Positions 8,837-17,354 of a stretch of 64,000 nucleotides of DNA are shown piece by piece. The notes under the pieces are model-generated. The model was not told the origin of the DNA. It was given only the letters and a program-made list of their open reading frames with translations, and did no database searches. Position 1 is the stretch's first letter. Every line of letters begins with the position of its first letter. Made by a program: the position numbers and the translations under genes. Source of the DNA: Meishania litoralis (GTDB lineage: Bacteria; Bacteroidota; Bacteroidia; Flavobacteriales; Flavobacteriaceae); the NCBI RefSeq assembly GCF_042611095.1, contig NZ_JBHFPV010000001.1, forward strand, positions 1,054,001 to 1,118,000, given 5' to 3'.

Positions 8837-10687
8837 ATGCGTATAAATTCATTTCTTCTACTTTCCTGTATCCTATTTTTCCTGATTGAGGGTCGCTCGC
8901 AGCACCAAGTTGATGTGCTGATCATTGGTGCAGGTGCAGGAGGAACATCTGCGGCTATTCAAGCTGCCAGAATGGGCGCCAAAGTGCAGATCATCGAATC
9001 GACAACATGGCTCGGTGGCATGTTGACCTCGGCCGGCGTATCGGCCATTGACGGCAATCATGAAATGCCTTCGGGTATCTGGGGCGAGTTCAGGCAAAAA
9101 TTGCGCGATCACTATGGCGGACCTAAAGCTTTGGCCACAGGATGGGTCAGCCATACCCTTTTTGAACCTTCGGTCGGGAATAAAATTCTTCAGGAAATGG
9201 CCAAACTCCCCGATCTCGATATTGCTTTCAATGCAGTTTACACGAAAATCGAAAAAGACATAGAGGGTTGGAAAGTAGTGTATAAACAAAATGAAAAAAC
9301 ATATTCCGTCATGGCCAAAATTCTTATCGATGCCACTGAAATAGGTGAGCTTTTACCGATTGTCGGAGCAGATTTTCGATTGGGCATGGACTCAAAAAAA
9401 GATTCCGGTGAAAAAGAAGCCCCAGAGATGCCCAATGGTAGTGTACAAGACTTGACCTACGTTCTCATTCTGAAAGATGTCGGCACCAAAAATGCTAGAA
9501 AAGGCTTGGTCAAACGTCCTAAAAACTACGACCCAAAAGTCTACGAATGCGCTTGCAAACGTGAAGATGGAGAAATGTTCGGGGGTGTTTCCAATTGTGA
9601 GCAAATGCTCAACTATGGGAAACTGCCCAACAATAAATATATGATCAACTGGCCCAATTGCGGCAACGATTTTTATATCGATTGGCCCAATATGACCGCG
9701 GCAGAGCGACAAGAAAAACTGAAGGAGGCCAAAGCATTTACCCAAGGTTTCGTCTATTATATTCAAAACGAATTGGGGTTTAAAAATCTACGTGTGGCCG
9801 ATGAATTCCCGACCAAGGACAACTTTCCGATGATTCCTTATGACCGAGAGGCCCGAAGGGTAAAGGGCAAAGCTTTTCTGACCGTAAACCACATTGAACG
9901 GCCCTATGATCACAACCTTTACAGAACGGGCATTGCGGTCGGCGATTACCCCATCGACCATCATAGGGATAAGAATCCAGATGGAACTCCTGAAATCGAC
10001 TTTATTAACATTCGGGTACCGAGCTACAATGTGCCTTTGGGGAGTTTGATTCCCAATGAATTGGAGAACTTTATCGTCTCGGAAAAGAACATAAGTGTTT
10101 CGAACATAGCCAATGGCGCAACGCGGCTTCAGCCGGTAGTTTTGGGTATTGGTCAAGCGGCCGGTGCACTGGCGGCAACTTCTATCAGGGAAAATCAAAA
10201 ACCTTCTGAGGTTTCCATCAGAAAAGTGCAAAATGCCCTTTTGAAGAACAATGCCTACTTGATGCCCTTTATTGACGTAAAAATTGAAGATCCCGCATTT
10301 GCCTTGATGCAGCGAATTGGGGCTACAGGTATTTTGAAAGGATATGGTATACCTTACAAATGGGCGAACCAGACTTGGTTCTACCCTGAAAATATGGTTT
10401 CGGAACACGAATGGAAACAGGGTCTTCTTCCCTATTATCCAGAAATCGAAAAAATTCATGCTTCCGGTACCGGAGTTACTTTGCCATTTATCACCTCCGT
10501 GGTTCAAATCATCGATCCTGATTATCCCATTTCCTCTATACAAGAATCATGGACGAGTTGGAATATCGCTCAGCCTTTTGACGAAAAAACAAGTTTAAAT
10601 CGAAGAACGGTCAGCATTCTGACCGATAGGATCTTAAATCCTTTTGAAAGGGAAATCGATTTTTATGGAAACCTTCGAGATGAATAG
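8837..10687 (+). CDS. Exported FAD-dependent oxidoreductase (FAD_oxidored family)
   Basis: 616 aa. A Sec signal peptide (about 1-21, cut near GRSQ) is followed at once by a dinucleotide-binding motif (VLIIGAGAGGTSAAI, about 27-41) and the flavin segment WLGGMLTSAG. The body has the CxC/Asn-Trp-rich features of the PF12831 family found beside polysaccharide and sugar-acid genes in Bacteroidetes. A C-terminal extension of about 150 residues (after ALLKNNAYLMPFID) is unassigned. Predicted role: periplasmic oxidation of a sugar or sugar acid, with unknown electron acceptor. It is the first gene of the operon running to NagB, and the next gene follows after 153 bases. Confidence 0.82.
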   Translation: MRINSFLLLSCILFFLIEGRSQHQVDVLIIGAGAGGTSAAIQAARMGAKVQIIESTTWLGGMLTSAGVSAIDGNHEMPSGIWGEFRQKLRDHYGGPKALATGWVSHTLFEPSVGNKILQEMAKLPDLDIAFNAVYTKIEKDIEGWKVVYKQNEKTYSVMAKILIDATEIGELLPIVGADFRLGMDSKKDSGEKEAPEMPNGSVQDLTYVLILKDVGTKNARKGLVKRPKNYDPKVYECACKREDGEMFGGVSNCEQMLNYGKLPNNKYMINWPNCGNDFYIDWPNMTAAERQEKLKEAKAFTQGFVYYIQNELGFKNLRVADEFPTKDNFPMIPYDREARRVKGKAFLTVNHIERPYDHNLYRTGIAVGDYPIDHHRDKNPDGTPEIDFINIRVPSYNVPLGSLIPNELENFIVSEKNISVSNIANGATRLQPVVLGIGQAAGALAATSIRENQKPSEVSIRKVQNALLKNNAYLMPFIDVKIEDPAFALMQRIGATGILKGYGIPYKWANQTWFYPENMVSEHEWKQGLLPYYPEIEKIHASGTGVTLPFITSVVQIIDPDYPISSIQESWTSWNIAQPFDEKTSLNRRTVSILTDRILNPFEREIDFYGNLRDE

Positions 10688-10840
10688 GTATGGCCGGTTT
10701 TTACTTTCCCTTCCTTAAGAACCGAAAACGAGAAAACAAGTTATATTGACCCTATCATGCTTGGTCAATTTTACTCGCCCCGTACTTCGCACTGGCCTTT
10801 TTAGTATCTTGTGGCTACGCCCGTTGCAAGAACAAAATGT

Positions 10841-12190
10841 ATGAGCATGGAGAATCAAAAGAACTCAAGAAGAACTTTTATTAAAAAGTCTTCCATGGCC
10901 TTTGTGGCCGGCAGCTTTTTGCCGCAATTTAGCGCGAAGAGTTATGCAAACATCATTGGTGCCAATGAAAGGCTGAACGTCTCGGTAATGGGCGTTAACA
11001 GCCGTGGAAAAGCCCTGGCACAAAACTTTGCCATTCAAGATGATTGTGCGGTCATGCACATTTGTGATGTTGACAGTAGGGCAATTACCAATTGCCTTAC
11101 CGTTTTGAAAGACCGGCAGACCACAACACCAAAGACTTTTACCGATGTTCGAAAATCATTGGAAAGCAAAGATGTCGATGCCTTGGTTATCGCCGCACCC
11201 GACCATTGGCATGCCCCCGCCTCGCTTATGGCAATGCAGGCAGGCAAGCACGTTTATGTCGAAAAGCCCTGTGGCCATAATCCGAACGAAGGCGAAATTC
11301 TCGTCAAGGCGGCAAAGAAATATAACAAAGTAGTACAAATGGGCAACCAACGCCGTTCATGGCCGAATGTTATCGAAGGCATAAATGCCATTAAAGATGG
11401 AGCAATCGGTCGTGTGTATTACGGTAAGGGCTGGTACACCAATAATCGCCCCTCCATCGGAATCGGCAAAAACGTTCCCGTACCCGATTGGTTGAATTGG
11501 GAGCTTTGGCAAGGGCCCGCCCCTAGAAAAAAGTTCAAAGACAATCTTGTGCACTACAATTGGCACTGGCATTGGCATTGGGGTACTGGCGAAGCCCTGA
11601 ACAACGGCACCCATATGATAGACCTGCTGCGCTGGGGCATGGAGGTCGATTTTCCGACAAAAGTAAGTTCGAATGGCGGCAGGTACCGTTACAACGACGA
11701 TTGGGAAACTCCCGATACCCAGATTATCAATCTCGATTTCAACACGGGCCAGACCATGACCTGGGAAGGTAGAAGCTGTAACGGAAAAAGTGTCGAGGGA
11801 AGCTCCGTAGGCGTGGTATTTTACGGTGAGAACGGTAGTTTATTGATTCCTTCGGGAAATAGCTACACCCTGTTCGACCTGAACGGAAAAATAGTAAGGG
11901 AAGTCAAAAATGAGCAGCAAATAGACGCAAGGGACCTAAGTAATCCCGCTGAGAAACTCGATGCACTGCATATTCAGAATATGTTCGAGGCCATCAAAAA
12001 TGGTGGCAGTTTGAATTCTGATATCGATTCGGGCCACAAAAGCACCTTATTGGTACAATTGGGAAATATAGCGCAGCGGGTCGGCCGTTCATTGGAAATC
12101 GACTCAAGTAACGGCCATATTTTGAAGGACAGGGAAGCCAATAAACTTTGGAGTCGCACCTACGAAAAAGGATGGGAAATGAAATTATGA
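10841..12190 (+). CDS. Tat-exported Gfo/Idh/MocA oxidoreductase
   Basis: 449 aa from ATG 10841 (MSMENQ); a GTG at 10811 in the same frame would add 10 residues before the signal and is less likely. A textbook twin-arginine signal SRRTFIKK precedes a hydrophobic segment, so the protein is probably folded with its NAD(P) cofactor in the cytosol and then exported. The Rossmann part contains VSVMGVNSRGKAL, APDHWHAPASLMAMQAGKHV and the family signature VEKPCGHN. The substrate is probably a sugar or sugar derivative. Its stop codon overlaps the next start by four bases (ATGA), so the two oxidoreductases are translationally coupled and may work as a pair. Confidence 0.88.
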   Translation: MSMENQKNSRRTFIKKSSMAFVAGSFLPQFSAKSYANIIGANERLNVSVMGVNSRGKALAQNFAIQDDCAVMHICDVDSRAITNCLTVLKDRQTTTPKTFTDVRKSLESKDVDALVIAAPDHWHAPASLMAMQAGKHVYVEKPCGHNPNEGEILVKAAKKYNKVVQMGNQRRSWPNVIEGINAIKDGAIGRVYYGKGWYTNNRPSIGIGKNVPVPDWLNWELWQGPAPRKKFKDNLVHYNWHWHWHWGTGEALNNGTHMIDLLRWGMEVDFPTKVSSNGGRYRYNDDWETPDTQIINLDFNTGQTMTWEGRSCNGKSVEGSSVGVVFYGENGSLLIPSGNSYTLFDLNGKIVREVKNEQQIDARDLSNPAEKLDALHIQNMFEAIKNGGSLNSDIDSGHKSTLLVQLGNIAQRVGRSLEIDSSNGHILKDREANKLWSRTYEKGWEMKL

Positions 12191-13197
12191 ATGATACGCT
12201 TGTGGACACTCGAAGAACATTTTTAAAAAAGCTTGGCCAGGGCACCGCTTTTTCGGCGGTAACGTTTTCAATACCGTTCCATAGTGCTGCCCGATCGTCA
12301 AAAAAAGAAAAGCCGACCGATGAAATATTCAAGATAGGTATCATCGGTGCCGAAAACTCACATACCGCGGCATTCGGCAAGCTCTTCAATATCGAAAAAC
12401 AGTTTCCCGGTATGGAAGTGAAATATGTTTGGGGAGAAACCAACGAATTCGCAAAAAAAGCCATGGAAGACGGCCAAATACCCTTTCAGGTCAAAAATCC
12501 AAATGATATGTTGGGTAAAATCGACGGATTGATCGTTGACCACCGCCATGGAAAATTCCATCTAGAGCCGGCTATTCCCTTTATCAAGGCGGGAATACCT
12601 ACGTTTATCGACAAACCTTTTTGTTATCGGGCCAAAGAAGGCAAGGCTTTTCTTGACTTGGCCAAAAAACACGGAACCCCAGTGACCTCATTCAGCTCGA
12701 TTGCCCATAGCTACGAGACATTCGCTATAAGAGAGCGGTTAGCATCCATGGGCGAAATCAACCAGGTGGTCCGTTACGGGCCGGTGGACCTTGAATCGAA
12801 GTATGGCGGTATCTTCTTTTACGGGGCACATATCGTTCAACCCCTTTTATATCTTTTTGGCGACAACGTTGAAAAAGTGCAGGTTCACCATAATGGGCAA
12901 AATAGTAGTGCCAGTTTGGTTTTCAACAATGGAATGCTGGCCACGCTGGTCTTTACCACGAAGAAATACGGTTGGCAGACCTTTGTTGAAACCGACGAAG
13001 GCATTGTCGCATTAAAATCGGATATCGAGGAAAAAAGACCGGGTAAAAACGATGTTGATATGGTGCAAATGTTAAGAACGGGAGAAGAACCTAGAAGTCA
13101 TGAAAGCATCCTTCACGGTGTGGCGGTACTCGAAGCCTTGGAGAAGTCCGTCTCAAGTGGAAAATGGGAAAATGTCGTTCCGAACGATCAAATTTAA
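12187..13197 (+). CDS. Second Tat-exported Gfo/Idh/MocA-type oxidoreductase
   Basis: 336 aa from ATG 12187, which overlaps the previous stop (ATGA); the frame is open back to 12148 but that start would bury the signal. A perfect Tat motif DTRRTFLKK is followed by a hydrophobic segment. The Rossmann core shows IGIIGAENSHTAAF, a modified fingerprint with Glu-Asn in place of the usual Gly-rich turn, and the signature FIDKPFCYRAKEG in place of EKP. It is shorter than its upstream partner and diverged in the cofactor loop. It belongs to the same operon: NagA-like follows after 8 bases. Confidence 0.85.
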   Translation: MNDTLVDTRRTFLKKLGQGTAFSAVTFSIPFHSAARSSKKEKPTDEIFKIGIIGAENSHTAAFGKLFNIEKQFPGMEVKYVWGETNEFAKKAMEDGQIPFQVKNPNDMLGKIDGLIVDHRHGKFHLEPAIPFIKAGIPTFIDKPFCYRAKEGKAFLDLAKKHGTPVTSFSSIAHSYETFAIRERLASMGEINQVVRYGPVDLESKYGGIFFYGAHIVQPLLYLFGDNVEKVQVHHNGQNSSASLVFNNGMLATLVFTTKKYGWQTFVETDEGIVALKSDIEEKRPGKNDVDMVQMLRTGEEPRSHESILHGVAVLEALEKSVSSGKWENVVPNDQI

Positions 13198-13205
13198 GAA
13201 CCGAT

Positions 13206-14417
13206 ATGAAGACATCCATCCTTTGCTGTACCCTGATAATTATGTTTGTTTTACCCTTTCCATTTGATGAAGAAACGAAAATATCCGGATTGCTGTATAC
13301 CGATGATCAACCTGTTGAGCTCATCCTTAAAAATGGAAAAATCGTTAAAGTAAATCCGTTAGGCGCATCCGTTAAAAAACCAATAACATACATTGCCCCG
13401 GGATTGATCGATGTACAGATCAATGGTTATATGGGCGTCGATTTTTCTGGCCCCGATTTAACCGTTGAAGGTGTTCGAAAAGCCACAAAGGCCTTATGGA
13501 AAGCTGGGGTGACCTCATATTTTCCAACGGTAATTACCAGCGATATCGAATTGATCAAAAAGAATTTTAGAATTTTGGCCGAGGCCAAAAAGGACCCTGA
13601 AATCGGTTCTTCAATTGCCGGATTCCATTTGGAAGGCCCATACATTTCCCCCATAGCGGGCTTTAGGGGAGCACACCTCGAAAAATATATCAAAACCCCG
13701 AATTGGGAAGAATTTCAAGAAATTCAAAAAGCGGCCGAAGGTCATATCAAATTGATTACTCTGGCACCGGAGTTGGAAGGCGCGATCTCATTTATTAAAA
13801 TATGTGTGGCAAGTGGCGTAACGGTATCGTTGGGCCATCACAATGGTTCCGCCGAACAAGTAGAACTGGCCGTGGCCGCCGGAGCCAAAATGGCCACTCA
13901 TTTGGGCAATGGGTGTGCCAATGAGATCAACCGCCATTACAATCCCCTTTGGCCACAATTATCCAATGACGCGATCACGGCCAGTATTATCGCTGACGGT
14001 TTTCACCTGACCAAAGAAGAGGTACGTACTTTTTACAAGGCCAAGGGTTTAGAAAAAACAATTTTGGTATCCGATGCGCTGGATCTTGCAGGACTCCCTC
14101 CCGGGGAGTATGTCAGAGGTGAACGCACCCTATTGTTGACCCCCAACGTGGTCAAACTTCCAAAGGAAAACGTATTGGCAGGCGCGGCCTCACCTATCAG
14201 CAAATGTATCGAGGTGGTGATGGATTTCACCGAATGTTCATTGAAAGATGCCGTTCAAATGGCCAGTACGAATCCTGCGGAAATGTTCGATCTTCATCAG
14301 CTTGGCAAAGTCGAAGAAGGAAAACGCGCCGATCTCATATGCTTTACCTTTGAGGATAATAAGATTGTGATCGAACGGACTATTATCAGCGGAAAATTGG
14401 TCTATGACAAAGAATAA
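13206..14417 (+). CDS. nagA: N-acetylglucosamine-6-phosphate deacetylase-like, with hydrophobic N-terminus
   Basis: 403 aa from ATG 13206 (the frame opens at 13164 inside the previous gene). The NagA amidohydrolase motifs are complete: PGLIDVQINGYMGVDF, HLEGPYIS (metal Glu), SLGHHNGSAE and ATHLGNGC (metal His pair), IADGFHL, and VSDALDLAGLPPGEY (catalytic Asp). The known reaction is removal of acetate from GlcNAc-6-phosphate, feeding NagB two genes downstream. Odd: the N-terminus MKTSILCC followed by a run of hydrophobic residues up to FPF resembles a signal peptide, which a phosphosugar enzyme should not need. Either the true start is internal or the enzyme is exported and acts on an unphosphorylated sugar. 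Its 3' end overlaps the next gene by 14 bases. Confidence 0.85.
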   Translation: MKTSILCCTLIIMFVLPFPFDEETKISGLLYTDDQPVELILKNGKIVKVNPLGASVKKPITYIAPGLIDVQINGYMGVDFSGPDLTVEGVRKATKALWKAGVTSYFPTVITSDIELIKKNFRILAEAKKDPEIGSSIAGFHLEGPYISPIAGFRGAHLEKYIKTPNWEEFQEIQKAAEGHIKLITLAPELEGAISFIKICVASGVTVSLGHHNGSAEQVELAVAAGAKMATHLGNGCANEINRHYNPLWPQLSNDAITASIIADGFHLTKEEVRTFYKAKGLEKTILVSDALDLAGLPPGEYVRGERTLLLTPNVVKLPKENVLAGAASPISKCIEVVMDFTECSLKDAVQMASTNPAEMFDLHQLGKVEEGKRADLICFTFEDNKIVIERTIISGKLVYDKE

Positions 14418-15666
14418 TACCTTGGAAAACACCTCTTTTCGAAAAAAACTGATCTTGGCTCTTTCAGCTGTTGGGCCGGGATTGTTCCTCATCGGTTACA
14501 ATATTGGTACCGGCAGTGTTACCACCATGGCGAAAACAGGTGCCGAGCATGGCATGGGTCTCTTTTGGGCCTTGGTACTCTCATGTATTTTTACCTATAT
14601 CCTAATGGTAGCCTATGGCAAGGTAACATTGGTTACGGGTAAAACCGCGCTGTACAATTTCAAGTCCGAATTCAAAGGTGGGTGGGTGCTTTCACTTTAC
14701 ATCATCATTGCCCTGATAATTGGGGAACTCTTGGCATTGATGGGGGTAATGGGCATCGTGGCCGACCTTGTACAAGAAGGGTTACGCCTTGCTCTCGACG
14801 GGCAGGTCATCGACAGGTTTTGGATCATCCTTTTTTTCAATATTGTCCTTTTCTTTTTGTTGTGGTACGGTAGGTACCAAATGTTCGAAAAAGTTTTGAC
14901 GGTGTTGGTCATTCTAATGGGGCTATCTTTCGTATTGGTCTTTTTTATGGTCAAACCCGATTTCTCTGCACTCGCGGAAGGATTATTACCTAGTATTCCT
15001 GATACCCCAGGTGCCCTCGGCCTTATAGCCGCCATAACGGGAACTACCTGCTCGGCGGCGGTATTTATCATGCGCAGCACGGTCGTAGCCGAAAAGGGAT
15101 GGGGCATCGGCGATCTCGGTACGGAAAAACGCGATGCATTCGTTTCGGCGGCCATGATGCTTCTTTTGAGCGGCGTCATAATGGCCGTCGCCGCGGGAAC
15201 ACTCTATGTGTCGGGACTCAAACTGGAGAACACGGTTGAAATGATCGAGCTCTTCAGGCCTTTAGGAGGAAAATGGGCCGCTTTTATTCTTATCATCGGT
15301 ATAACCGGAGCAGGGCTTTCGACCATTTTTCCAATTGTATTGATTGCCCCTTGGTTGATAGCGGACTATACCGGAAAGCCAAGAAATATCCATTCAAAGC
15401 AATCGCGTCTTTTAATCTTCGCCGCATTGCTTTTTAGTTTCGGAACGGTTTTCTTGGAAGAACGTCCACCCGCTCTCATGGTTTTTTCACAAGCATTTCA
15501 GGCTTGCATTTTACCTGCCGTAGCCATCCCTATTTTTATACTGATCAACAAATCAAAATTGATGCAGCAATACAAAGCCGATCGAAAATTCAATATTGCC
15601 ATTATCGCTGTCATTCTATTTTCATTGATCACGACTTGGTTCGCATTGGCCGAATTCTTTGAATGA
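14404..15666 (+). CDS. Nramp-fold membrane transporter lacking metal-ligand motifs
   Basis: 420 aa, about 11 membrane helices, clearly of the Nramp (PF01566) fold: VGPGLFLIGYNIGTGS in helix 1 and later TGKTALYNF align with the GPG and VTGK segments of metal transporters. The ligand motifs are changed, however. The helix-1 DPGN is GTGS, and the helix-6 MPHN region reads CSAAVFIMRS, so the Asp, Asn and Met ligands are all absent. It sits between nagA and nagB with overlapping start, which suggests it imports an amino sugar, organic acid or other non-metal solute. That substrate is inference; family membership is seen from sequence. Confidence 0.85.
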   Translation: MTKNNTLENTSFRKKLILALSAVGPGLFLIGYNIGTGSVTTMAKTGAEHGMGLFWALVLSCIFTYILMVAYGKVTLVTGKTALYNFKSEFKGGWVLSLYIIIALIIGELLALMGVMGIVADLVQEGLRLALDGQVIDRFWIILFFNIVLFFLLWYGRYQMFEKVLTVLVILMGLSFVLVFFMVKPDFSALAEGLLPSIPDTPGALGLIAAITGTTCSAAVFIMRSTVVAEKGWGIGDLGTEKRDAFVSAAMMLLLSGVIMAVAAGTLYVSGLKLENTVEMIELFRPLGGKWAAFILIIGITGAGLSTIFPIVLIAPWLIADYTGKPRNIHSKQSRLLIFAALLFSFGTVFLEERPPALMVFSQAFQACILPAVAIPIFILINKSKLMQQYKADRKFNIAIIAVILFSLITTWFALAEFFE

Positions 15667-15682
15667 TTTTAAAACCTAACTT

Positions 15683-16447
15683 ATGACAACGACCTTAGCA
15701 ATCGATAAACTTCAGGTATCGATTTATAAAGACCCCGTAATCATGGGGCATGGAGCCGCCGATTTTGTGGAAGAAAAACTTAAGGAAGCCATCCATAGAA
15801 AAGGGTTCGCCAACCTCATTTTGGCAACGGGCACTTCCCAGTTCCCGTTTCTTGAAGCTTTGAAAGAAAGGGATATCGACTGGAAAAAAATCACTGTATT
15901 CCATTTAGACGAATACAAGGATATTTGCGATCGGCATCCGGCGAGTTTTCGCAAGTATTTAAAAGATCGGATTCTTGATGCCGTTTCCCCGAAAGAGATT
16001 TACTTTTTGAACGGCGATGCGGAAAATATCGAAAAGGAAATGAGTCGATACACTTCCGCCCTGAAAGAACATGAAATCGATATCGCTTGCATCGGCATTG
16101 GCGAAAATGGCCATATCGCCTTCAACGACCCCCCGGTTGCCGATTTTGATGACCCTAAATTGGTAAAACTGGTTACCCTTGACGATGATTGTAGAAACCA
16201 GCAATTGGGTGAAGGTTGGTTCCCTACCTTGGCCGATGTTCCCGAGCAGGCACTTACATTGACCATTCCGGCAATTATGGCATGCAAGGCAATAAGTTGT
16301 GTAGTGCCCGATGAACGTAAGGCAAAAGCGGTCTATGATACCTTGTACAATGTCATTGGCACGGACTGCCCCGCATCCATTTTGCGCACGCACCCGAACG
16401 TCAGACTTTTTCTGGACCAAGGTTCGGCCATCCGAATCGACCATTGA
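15683..16447 (+). CDS. nagB: Glucosamine-6-phosphate deaminase-like
   Basis: 254 aa, no signal peptide, cytosolic. NagB features: LATGTSQFPFLEAL (phosphate loop), FHLDEYKDI (catalytic Asp/Glu region), GIGENGHIAFNDPP (the family signature with the catalytic His), and ALTLTIPAIM. It converts glucosamine-6-phosphate to fructose-6-phosphate and ammonia, and is the last gene of the operon that starts at 8837, 16 bases after the transporter. LGEGWF replaces the usual substrate-loop sequence, so a related aminosugar phosphate is possible. No sugar kinase is encoded in the window. Confidence 0.87.
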   Translation: MTTTLAIDKLQVSIYKDPVIMGHGAADFVEEKLKEAIHRKGFANLILATGTSQFPFLEALKERDIDWKKITVFHLDEYKDICDRHPASFRKYLKDRILDAVSPKEIYFLNGDAENIEKEMSRYTSALKEHEIDIACIGIGENGHIAFNDPPVADFDDPKLVKLVTLDDDCRNQQLGEGWFPTLADVPEQALTLTIPAIMACKAISCVVPDERKAKAVYDTLYNVIGTDCPASILRTHPNVRLFLDQGSAIRIDH

Positions 16448-16474
16448 TCTTATAACAAAATCAATCGAAAAAAC

Positions 16475-17299
16475 TTACTCTGTTTTTTTCGTCTGCTCCT
16501 TTACAAAATTCAACAATAAGGGAACTGCCGGGTAAACCATATCGTGTCCATAACCATCCAATTCCATCAATTCGATGTCGGGATGTTCAACAACCTTCAT
16601 CATGCGATAGAAATAGGCCGTCTCTTCGTACCTACCCAAAAGTTCTTTTTCACGATTTCCGGTTATGAGCAACATTGGCGGGGCATCATTCCTTACATGG
16701 TATAAAGGCGCATATTTGTCGATGATAGGCCGCGTACCCTCAATGCCCATTTCCTTTCTTATCGTAAAGTGGGTTATGGTATGTCCGCTAAACGGAATCA
16801 ACCCAGCTATTCTATCGGCATCGATATCGTGTTTGTTCAAATAGCTTTTGTCCAACCCGACCATACTCGCCAAATAGCCTCCTGCCGAATGACCCGTAAC
16901 AAAAATCTTCTTCGGGCTACCATTATATTTTGCGATGTTGTTAAAGGCCCACGCTACAGCCGCGGCGGCATCTTCGATATATACGGGATTTTTTACTTTA
17001 GGATGCATCCGGTAATTGACCGCAACCACGATTACCCCTTTATTCAATAACCCTTCGGGAATGTGTTTTTCTCCATTTTCCAAACCGCCGCCGTGAAACC
17101 AAACCACCGTTGGGGCTTCAGAACCATTCTTTGGAAAGTAAACATCCAATTTACACCGTTCCTTGATATAGGCATCCGCATTCAGGATAGCTTCTTCGTA
17201 ATAAGGAAGGTTTTCCACCAACTCATAAGTGGTCTCCTGGGCAATAACAAAAAAGTTCGCCAAAAGAAAAATGATAGCTCCGATTCTAAGTTTCAACAT
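16475..17299 (-). CDS. Exported alpha/beta-hydrolase (carboxylesterase, BD-FAE/lipase-like)
   Basis: 274 aa with a Sec signal peptide (cut near VIAQ). The oxyanion motif WFHGGGLENG and nucleophile elbow GHSAGGYLAS place it in the hormone-sensitive-lipase/BD-FAE-like esterases; the catalytic His is probably in GYGHDMVYP near the C-terminus, with Asp from an upstream strand. Likely role: periplasmic de-esterification of an acylated sugar. It is the last gene of the TRAP operon (55 bases after the large permease) and converges on nagB with 27 bases between them. Confidence 0.83.
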   Translation of the reverse strand: MLKLRIGAIIFLLANFFVIAQETTYELVENLPYYEEAILNADAYIKERCKLDVYFPKNGSEAPTVVWFHGGGLENGEKHIPEGLLNKGVIVVAVNYRMHPKVKNPVYIEDAAAAVAWAFNNIAKYNGSPKKIFVTGHSAGGYLASMVGLDKSYLNKHDIDADRIAGLIPFSGHTITHFTIRKEMGIEGTRPIIDKYAPLYHVRNDAPPMLLITGNREKELLGRYEETAYFYRMMKVVEHPDIELMELDGYGHDMVYPAVPLLLNFVKEQTKKTE

Positions 17300-17354
17300 T
17301 TTAACCCGATTTTATTTTAATAGTTCCTTTTTGATGGTTGACGAAAAATAACGA

